From assembly GCA_035578905.1 (NCBI GenBank), contig JAQJVL010000058.1, positions 1,441,697 to 1,505,696 on the forward strand: a stretch of 64,000 nt of DNA, in the 5' to 3' direction. The stretch is from Stictocephala bisonia. Its lineage: Eukaryota > Arthropoda > Insecta > Hemiptera > Membracidae. Position 1 is the first letter of the stretch. Each line of letters begins with the position of its first letter. The notes under the pieces were generated by a model. That model was not told where the DNA came from and did not search any database. It worked only from the letters and a program-made list of their open reading frames with translations. This document shows positions 56,165 through 64,000 of this stretch, piece by piece. The position numbers were made by a program, and so were the translations under genes.

Positions 56165-57505
56165 CAGGATATTATGACATTTTACAATTTTAGTATAAGT
56201 TTTTATAATTTTTATCTAAATGGGCACACAAAAGTTCCGGAATTTTAACTACTTTTCACTGTGCATTCACTTTACACTTGTATTACTAAAAACTCTGTAA
56301 ATGTATCGAATTTATATTTTATACGTGATTGACAGTAATGTTTTCTATAAGTTTCACTAATTTCATAGTTTTAGGTTTTCAATAAAAAATGCTCCTATCA
56401 ATTTCCTGAAACATTTTCTTGGCTTCTAGAGGTTATAAAATTAATTACAGCACTTGGTCGCGCTGCAATTCTTATGAAATGTATAGTTACAATAACTTAC
56501 TTTTATTTGAATTAATTAAAAATAACTGCATTTACTTACGTATATAATAGTCATGAGTCGTAACTAGGGATGGCAAAGATATATCGATAAATGAGTATCG
56601 ATATTTGGGTCCGATATATCATATCAATAAATATTGACGTTATTCTCTTTCCTCAAAACATCACGACTCTTAAAAATAAACCACTTTTAAATTGCCTCTT
56701 ATGCTTACAAAATATACAATGAAATAATAAAGTAACTTTATTTAATATTTTTACGTGAGGTTAACGCACAACAGTGTAGTTTAGTGAATTATTTTTTTTT
56801 TTATTTTTAGTGTTTATAAGAAGCCTAGTGTCATTTTATAATGTGGAAAACAAAAATAAAAATGTTATTACATTATTCTGTTATAATTACCATAGTAATT
56901 AAGGGTATTCTTATTTTGCATATTTTTCATTCAACCCCACATACTACTTCTTGTTTCGTGTAGATAAATGTATTTAATTTGTACATTCAGTGGGCTATTC
57001 TAAATAGTGACAGCAAAACATGAATGTATTTTTGGTCATGACAATATCATAAGAGTTAGTGCATAATTTTGAACAGATAAATCATTTACAATTCGATTTA
57101 TAGATTTTTTATTTCTATATTATCGTTAGATCGATATTTGGTTTGTGATATATCGATATGTTGAAAATATTTGCCATCCCTAGTCGTGATTATACATTTT
57201 ATAAGGATTACAACGTAACCGAGTACCGTAATTCATTTTATGACCTCTTGAAAAAATAATACGCCAATAAAACGTTGTTTCAGGAAACTGGTAAGAACTT
57301 TTTTTCTTGATAATTTAAAATTCAGATATTTATAAAACTTTTAGTGGACACCCACTAACCATATTAACCACGTATTACAATATTAATGCGATGTATTTAC
57401 AGGGTTTTGAGTAATGAAAATGTAAAGTGGATTCACAGTGAAAACTAGTTAAAATTCCGGTACTTTTTTGTTCCAATTAGGATAACAATTAATTATTAAA
57501 ATGTA
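56165..57505. mobile_element. Family T inverted-repeat element with MITE at its centre
   Basis: The left arm (AAAGTTCCGGAATTTTAACT, CAATTTCCTGAAACATTTTC) is mirrored by the right arm (GTTTCAGGAAACTGG, AGTTAAAATTCCGGTACTTT). Family B copy 56565-57182 sits between them. The right arm is the same sequence as 34738-35025. Confidence 0.65.
56565..57182. mobile_element. Family B hAT-type MITE, copy 8
   Basis: 618 bp, TAGGGATGGCAAAGATATAT to AATATTTGCCATCCCTA. Flanking octamers GTCGTAAC and GTCGTGAT agree at six of eight positions, a decayed target duplication. Confidence 0.85.
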
Positions 57506-57740
57506 TTGTAGAATGTTAATATGCAAATGGCATAAGGTAAATTGTAAAGAGATATGAATATGTCTTTAGGGAGAAAATCCGTACTTCAGCAAACATTTTA
57601 TTGTTTCGTACGGTTACAAGACCCCATCAGAAACTTTAAAGTGAACATAAATTGAAACAGCTCATCAGGAGATAACTATATACAGACATAGTCCGTGTAC
57701 AACTTGTTATAGCTTCTTAATGAGCACATTACGTGGAGAA

Positions 57741-57923
57741 CGTCACACAACACAAACGTATTTCATTACAAACACATAAAGTAGCTATAAATGCTACGGA
57801 GATCGGTTTCGATAAAGCAGTTTACTTTCACAGGCCAGAGAAAGGTAAAAGTGACTCACTGAAATCTATCACCATAATATTTGCATATTTTGTACTTATA
57901 TTGTAAATTTGTGTTGTGTGACG
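57741..57923 (-). mobile_element. Family F MITE with 16-bp perfect termini
   Basis: CGTCACACAACACAAA (57741-57756) is repeated exactly in reverse at 57908-57923. The interior has GAAACCGATC and a degraded CTGTGAA box on the minus strand, paralleling the hammerhead-like core at 50336-50365. Confidence 0.65.
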
Positions 57924-58929
57924 TCCTTACTTAGTTTTTGAACATTTAATATCGATTGATCTTCAACAAATTTTCAATGCGGAACTCAATGTCACCGGCA
58001 CCTCACCTCAAATGAAATTAAAAAACATAAATAACACTTCTAAAACTACGTAATATAGGCGCTTAAAAGGTTGGTTTAGGCCTTCAGTAGGCGTAATACG
58101 AAAATTTTTTTTACATTTTTAAATGCGAAAACCATGCTTTACATTAACATCATTAAACAGAAAAAAGCCATTGATTTATCTGCAGCCATTTTAAATATCT
58201 AAACGATTTTTGATTTACAATATATTTGGAGATAAACGTTTTAAATTAACACCATTTTAAAATGGCTGAATATAACTCGATGGCTATTGTTCTGCCGTTC
58301 ATTATTGTTGACGTGAAGAAGGGGTAACGTTTTAAGTCATTCGTTTAAACCCTTCTCGAGTTATTATTACTATCCCCTAGAAAAAAAAACCAGGACACCT
58401 TTTTGTAAACTACCTGCGGGTGTAGCAATTACTAATTTTGTTCATGTTTAGTTTCTACCATAATATTGTTTATCTGATTACTTCCCGCAAATCTCTTCGA
58501 TCAGGAAGATAAATGATAAAAGACTGTTGATAAATTATTTGAGTGCCATTTGCAAGGCCGGCCGGGTCATGCTGACTGGGCACGATGACCACTGCCAGGG
58601 CATGATGATGTAGTGTCCTTGGCTCATATCTTCGTCAATGGAGGATACCGCGTCTTACATCACGGCCACGTCACGGTTCCGCGACCTCTGATACCCTCAG
58701 ATTGTGGTAAGTGCCCCATCTGTGTAGATGGATGGCCTAACCACTGATTACGTCATCGCATGACCTTCCTCCTTGAAATTCTTCCTGTATAGACAACATT
58801 ACTATTTTAGAATCAACTGTAAGAACACGGGGATTCCTGACCGGAAGGATCTGTAGTAGGCCAATATGGCGAGGTAGGAAGATCATTAAGTTTACACCAA
58901 ACGCACTCTGATTAGTAGGACCATGTAGT
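57924..58929. other. Non-coding; GC-richer patch 58550-58760
   Basis: AT-rich DNA, then a GC-rich patch (AAGGCCGGCCGGGTCATGCT) with no recognisable frame. Confidence 0.35.
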
Positions 58930-59290
58930 ACAGTAGTGGCACAGTGTTGTAACCCAGCTAGCTACTTGGTGGTAAAGTCTTGTGGAGATTGTATGGAATA
59001 GGATCTATGCAGCACCCGCTTAATGGTTGCTATCAGCTTGGTCACTACTAGAGAAGTCTGGAGTGCTTATGTTGGGTGGTAGTCAGTGTCCAGATGTTGT
59101 GTAGGGAAAGAGCTGAGTATCAAGCTTGTCAATTAGCTAAAAATCAGACTATTATTCCGTGGTTCGGATTCCACGTAAAGCTGTAGGTCCCTTAAAATTG
59201 GCCATAGAGCTATTAATAAATTATCCTTGTTGAGCCAAGTCGAACTCAAATTGTAACAAGATTACACTAGTCATCCTACACTCAAGTAAT
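58930..59290 (+). mobile_element. Family A repeat, copy 10
   Basis: From TAGTGGCACAGTGTTGTAAC through CCGTGGTTCGGATTCCACGT to the block AACAAGATTACACTAGTCAT. Confidence 0.75.
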
Positions 59291-60079
59291 CATTCTTATT
59301 TGCCTTCAAATACGCTCAAGCTGTGTTGGCATTTTAATTATGAATGGTCTGTATGTGCTATGCTCATTTGAGAAAGCATGGATGTAGATCGATCTAAACT
59401 TTTATATTCAAAAACAGTTATACAACTGTAAAATAGCGTCATATACATTTTTTTTTACAATTCAATACACGGCTTACGCAAAGTAAGCAGTAACCTATAA
59501 TAAACATATAGTTACTATTTATTGTGAATATATGTCCATCTAGTAAGACAGACATTCCCTAACGCTGTAATAATGCCTCTACATGAAGAAAGTTTTAATC
59601 AAGAGACCTTCAACCAGTCTTAAATTTATCTGGCGGTGTTGAAGAATCTGATACCACTGTATAAAGAGGTCATGTGTAAGATCTTGCTTTTTGTTTTGGA
59701 ATCAGAATAGTTGTAGTTGGATTTTTAAACTGAGAAAAGTTTTTTTTATATGGAAATATTAATATTTAGAAAGATCTTCAAAAGGACAATGACTTGGTTT
59801 CACAACATCTGCAAGGGAGAGGAGCAGAGAACTGAATATGATTTTGGTGAGTAAAATTGAAGCTAATGCCCCACACAATCGGCTTCCTAGTAACCACTCT
59901 AAATGATTTCAAAATTCTTAATTCTCAAAAAAACCGTAAGTAAAAATCCTTGTTTCGAATCTCTGACTTCATATGACAATGTTAAACACATCCGTACTGT
60001 TTTAATAACAAGAGTATGTCAATTCTGGTATACGTTCAATTCTGTATTTTTATATTGAAGTATTTCCAAAATTGTTACA
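59291..60079. other. Non-coding, nothing recognised
   Basis: AT-rich, no ORF or repeat supported. Confidence 0.4.
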
Positions 60080-60295
60080 ATGTACGTGTAGGGGCTGGTG
60101 GGTGGGTCAGTACCAATGTACGTGTAGGGGCGGGTGGGTGGGTCAGTACCAATGTACGTGTAGGGGCTGGTGGGTGGGTCAGTACCAATGGACGTGTAGG
60201 GGCGGGTGGGTAGGTCAGTACCAATGTACGTGTAGGGGCAGGTGGGTGGGTCAGTACCACTGTACGTGTAGGGGCGGGTGGGTGGGTCAGTTCCA
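60080..60295 (+). repeat. 36-bp G-rich minisatellite, tract 4
   Basis: Six units of GTACGTGTAGGGGCGGGTGG plus GTGGGTCAGTACCAAT. Four-run G motifs at 60127-60142 and 60271-60286. ORFs of 65-107 codons on both strands are repeat artefacts. Confidence 0.95.
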
Positions 60296-60325
60296 TCAAT
60301 ACTTGTAATTGATACGTTGACAACA

Positions 60326-60440
60326 GTAAGCACTTTCACCATGTGTTGTTAGGTTAGATTGTTGTAAGCACTTTCACCATGTGTTGTTAGGTTAGATTGT
60401 TGTAAGCACTTTCACCATGGGTTGTTAGGTTAGATTGTTG
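60326..60440. repeat. Tandem repeat, 38-bp unit, 3 copies
   Basis: Units of GTAAGCACTTTCACCATGTG plus TTGTTAGGTTAGATTGTT, near-identical. Each contains TTAGGTTAG. Confidence 0.9.
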
Positions 60441-60530
60441 TAAGTGCGTGTATAGGTGGGTGGGTGGGTTAATACCACAATGCGTGTATGGGTGGGTCAA
60501 TACCACGGTGCGTGTATGGGTTATATTCTG
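60441..60530 (+). repeat. 36-bp G-rich minisatellite, tract 5
   Basis: About 2.5 diverged units with GTGCGTGTATAGGTGGGTGG and AATACCACAATGCGTGTAT. Confidence 0.8.
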
Positions 60531-60953
60531 GACTTACTTCCACTAAAACTGTCTCCACTCATCTTGTAGGTTGTCAGTGACAATACTTCCGAAAAACATT
60601 AGTTGCTACACTGTGTAACTAAAGCTGCAATCAGATTATCTTTCTTTTGAATGCAGGAAATGTATGAATTTTAGAAATTGTTCCACTGGTGGATTTATTT
60701 AGTTTATAAGCTGTTTGTAACTTAAACTAACGATACAAAGAATTTACCTTTTTTCATTATAATTCTTTTCTGCCATGAACATGAGATTAGATTCACTAAC
60801 ATCAACTTTTTTGATAAGATGCTGGTTGGCAACTTGAATTCCTTCATAATTAGATAACTTGTTTTCCCTAGTCAGAAATATAAAGGCACTCTACTAGGAT
60901 ATTGCGTAAAAACCTATCAATACACTCGAAAGAAGCTGGAAAATAATCATTAG
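60531..60953. other. Non-coding, nothing recognised
   Basis: AT-rich unique DNA. Confidence 0.35.
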
Positions 60954-61009
60954 CTATAGCAATGAGTACAAACTCTATAGATAGATAGAGTTTGTATTCA
61001 TTGCTATAG
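60954..61009. repeat. Near-perfect 25-bp-stem hairpin
   Basis: CTATAGCAATGAGTACAAAC plus TCTAT pairs with its reverse complement with one mismatch across a 6-nt loop (AGATAG). Confidence 0.85.
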
Positions 61010-61142
61010 TCTTCAAGGTCTAAATTAATTCAGCTCTGAGACAACCTTCATTCTGTATATATACATTGTGTCATGTTTTCTTGACAATGGAGTAAGCTGA
61101 TTTATTTCACATTCAATAAATCAAACATTATTATTATTCATT
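61010..61142. other. Non-coding spacer
   Basis: Nothing recognised. Confidence 0.3.
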
Positions 61143-61556
61143 TCTAAGAGAGATATGGGCGAATATAAGGGGTGAATGGTTGTGGATTATAACAAGTGTA
61201 GTCATTGTTACTATCCGAGTTCCACTTAGGTCAGAAAGGACTATTTATTAAAGCCCAATAGCCAGGGCAACTATGGGACCTACAGCTTTACGTGGAATCC
61301 GAACCATGTAGTGTTGGTCTGATTTTCAACTAACTGACAAGTCTAACACTAAGTTCCCTACACAACATCCGAACCTTGACTACCATACAACACGGACACT
61401 CCACACTTCTCTAGTAGTGTCCACGTCGATGGCAACCACTGAGCGGACGCCGTGTCGGTACTAAGAAGACTGAGCATGGAACCTATTGCCTACAATATCC
61501 CAAACACTTTGTCCCCAAGTAGCTGGGTTACAGCACTGTGCCACTAGTGCCGACAG
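61143..61556 (-). mobile_element. Family A repeat, copy 11 (most complete)
   Basis: Reverse orientation, running on the minus strand from GTCGGCACTAGTGGCACAGT through the ACATGGTTCGGATTCCACGT core to CCCCTTATATTCGCCCATAT. Useful as a family reference; it lacks only the A-rich tail. Confidence 0.8.
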
Positions 61557-62407
61557 ATACTTATTGTTGATGCATGTGAACAAGTGAGACTTTAAACAAT
61601 ATTTCTTGTTTTATTGTATCACATTATTGAGTGACAGCTTGCAAACCTTTGATAACTCTGAAGTTTCAATAACACACATTGTTGCTTCATCGTCCTGTCC
61701 TGCCTTAGCAGTCCTCTGTAGTGAATAATTTTGACACACTCCAGCCTCCGACCCTCTACCTGATGTAGCCTTTGGAACAACTTACAACTCCGTAGACTAT
61801 CAGAAGGCCGTGACTGTGATTTTAATAGTTGTGACTCTCCTTGCCTGCTTGGCTACTAGGCAGTGCCAGTTGTCAGTATATAACGTCTATACTTTGCAGT
61901 TGAACATTACGTTACTTGAAATCGTTTCACACGTACATTATAAACATATGTATTTTACATTTTAACATGCTTTTTAGGACAAGGGTGACTAGTGCCCGAT
62001 GAAATAAGGTATTCTGACTGTTTTTGTTTATATTTAAAAAATATATGAAATTAGAGCAATAGTTATTGGTATATAAAAAATAAACCAAAACAGTTAATAA
62101 AAAACTGTCTGGTCTAGACAATTATGTTCTCTTTCAAAAACGGTAAAGTTTAACATTCTACTTTCATAAATAAAGCTATAATCTTTATTTGAATTCAACA
62201 GTAGCCTTATGGAGAATCAAATCCACTATGGTGATAAGTGTGGCAGACACTGTAATATTAATGCTAAAAATAATCAAACCCTTTTTTACTGATAATATTA
62301 AGGAAACATAATGCACAAAGAGGAAATAAGTAGAAACATTCAGTGCCAAACAAATTTAATGACAAAGTAATTAATGTAGTTAGAAATTTTACAGTTAGTT
62401 TAATTTA
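61557..62407. other. Non-coding, nothing recognised
   Basis: AT-rich. A 64-codon minus-strand frame at 61927-62121 is low complexity. Confidence 0.4.
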
Positions 62408-62500
62408 CAGTTGATGCCCTATAATCCGACGCTCTCTACTCCAACGTACCCACTAGTCCGACACACCGCCGACTAGTTTTCAGTCATTTTCTAACGTAAT
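62408..62500. mobile_element. pogo/Tigger-like terminus
   Basis: TA followed by CAGTTGATGCCCTATAATCC then GACGC resembles pogo/Tigger terminal inverted repeats, which insert at TA. The other end was not found. Confidence 0.35.
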
Positions 62501-63049
62501 ATATTTCATCTTGACTCATATTTTGTGTGTTTATTCATTACCTTTTAACAATTAAAACACTCCTGCGTTTTAACAACACAGTCAGTATATTATCTCCAAA
62601 GTAACTTTAAGGCACAGAGAAGCTCTGTGTTAAAACAGTTAATTTTGTAATACAAATTATGTACATACTCTTATGATATCTGCTGATATGCAAATGATAT
62701 AATTTTACTAAAATTTTCGCACTAGATTCAAATCAAATGTTACTTTAAAAGTATGTCATGTACGGTACATAAAGAGTGTGAAGATATAATAATATACAAT
62801 AAGATATGACATAAGTTGCAGCATCAGCAAACTCGGTAAAAAGCAAACAGTCAGCAATTGAGTTTACTCCTTACTGGCTGCAAGGAACTGTCTGAATCAG
62901 TCTGATCTATATATAATATAAATAATATGTCTATAGTATATGGTTTCTTGTTAGCATCTACCATTTATTAATTTAAAAAAGGAGCAATAATATATATTTT
63001 GAACAAGATACAAGTCATGTTATTTGTTAATAGAAATAATAAAGCAATC
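62501..63049. other. AT-rich non-coding stretch
   Basis: Nothing recognised. Confidence 0.4.
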
Positions 63050-63260
63050 TGTTACAAAGCTGAATTCAATCTACCAAGCCATTTAAGACCTGCCTCATTG
63101 ATTCTATTTATAATAGCTAATCCCTTCATAAAAGAGCGCAGGGGCACTCGTTATCTATGTGATCCATTGTCTGGATAGACTCCCTGCTATCAGATGTCTG
63201 ATCTAGTGTCAATTCCCATTTGTATTTCATTAGTTACATCTGCCCACGCTGGTTCGGAAG
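63050..63260 (-). pseudogene. LINE ORF C-terminal remnant
   Basis: The minus strand reads SIQTMDHIDNECPCALL, and after a shift NEAGLKWLGRLN. TMDHI.NECP...L and a W-L-x-x-L end are a recurrent C-terminal signature of non-LTR retrotransposon proteins in insects. Several stops. The upstream part, towards 63560, is unreadable. Confidence 0.45.
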
Positions 63261-64000
63261 GGATTCAACAGTTCCAGTCCCTATGAGGGAGGTTCATTCC
63301 ACTTACAGGTATTGTAGTCTGATGTAGGTGAAAACTGCTGACCATCTACTCTACCCATCTGGCGTTCTGGTGAGATGAAACAATGCCAAAATGACAGTCA
63401 CTATTTGTATTCATCTGGACCACTACTCAACTATGTTTCTTCAGTTAAAGGTGCATAGAATGCATGTTGTTAAACCACCAACTCAGCCAGCAGTCGGACG
63501 CTAATGCTTTGAGATTGCCACTTTGCTCAGTGAGGATCCGATTTCGACCCAAATCAACTTCAGAAAACTGTTCAGACATTGCATCACTTGCAAAATGATT
63601 CTCATTTCTGATTCAGTGAAAAACACGCTTCGCGCCTCAACTTCTATATTTACAAGAACCTTTGGTCACATTTCTGTGAGCTTAGTTTGAGCACTATCTT
63701 AAATTGAACCGTAAACATGGATAAAGGATAGAAATGTGCAAACAGTTTTGTTTGTGTGTTCTAACACCAAGATAATCATATCATATCATTATGATCTTAG
63801 GGGACTTGAAACATGCTTAGTTGTAAGTTACACATAGCTAAGCACTGTCGCTTTCTCCTTCACAATGGGAACGAACGTACTCAAATGGTTGATTGTATCA
63901 GATCGTTAAATGATAAACTACAAAAACTTATCAAAACAGCAACAAGGGGATGAACTCAACCACTGACATTACACATTATTCCTAAATGTTGGCGATGATT
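63261..64000. other. Non-coding or unreadable element sequence
   Basis: May contain further remains of the minus-strand LINE; no motif could be read. Confidence 0.3.

Noticed and set aside
60019..60342. 107-codon minus-strand ORF rich in threonine and proline
   Set aside because: It is created by a 36-bp repeat; both strands and several frames are open.

Overview
The window looks like a gene-poor, AT-rich stretch of an arthropod nuclear genome, most likely an insect. The signs are spliceosomal exon/intron structure with consensus splice sites, an insect-type telomeric (TTAGG)n tract inside a palindromic element, many miniature inverted-repeat elements, degenerate non-LTR retrotransposons, SINE-like elements and about a dozen tandem arrays. 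A hemipteran is my guess; it was not tested. There are no prokaryotic operons, no rRNA operon and no intact transposase or retrotransposon gene.

Layout. 1-15 kb is a repeat mosaic: a recurrent ~450-bp repeat (family A), a 5S-rRNA-like SINE, a long-terminal-inverted-repeat element (family T), a 1.8-kb array of 40-bp units, 42-bp and 55-bp minisatellites, a palindromic element with a TTAGG core, and the first hAT-type MITE (family B). 15-32 kb is mostly featureless AT-rich DNA with two adjacent long hairpins, a 36-bp G-rich minisatellite, a clean hAT MITE with perfect 8-bp target duplications, a tRNA-derived SINE and a 63-bp array. 32-36 kb is a nested cluster of family B MITEs, a 5'-truncated LINE and a Penelope-like sequence.

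The best cellular gene is on the minus strand. An exon at 42192-41966 can be spliced in phase 0 to a terminal coiled-coil exon at 37155-36805, across a ~4.8-kb intron holding a 134-bp tandem array and several MITEs. I do not recognise the protein. Weaker exon candidates lie at 49183-49070 and around 53690-53340.

43.9-47.6 kb holds a broken R2-like non-LTR retrotransposon on the plus strand. It keeps readable remnants of a 2A-like motif, a zinc finger, reverse transcriptase and a restriction-like endonuclease. 48-64 kb continues as repeats: a 79/106-bp higher-order array, four more tracts of the 36-bp G-rich minisatellite, a CR1/jockey-like LINE 3' fragment, and an inverted-repeat element carrying a family B MITE at its centre.

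Most of the interest is in how the mobile elements nest, share 3' ends and seed minisatellites, rather than in protein-coding content. Family letters A-F and T are local names for this window. All boundaries were set by eye and repeat edges are approximate.
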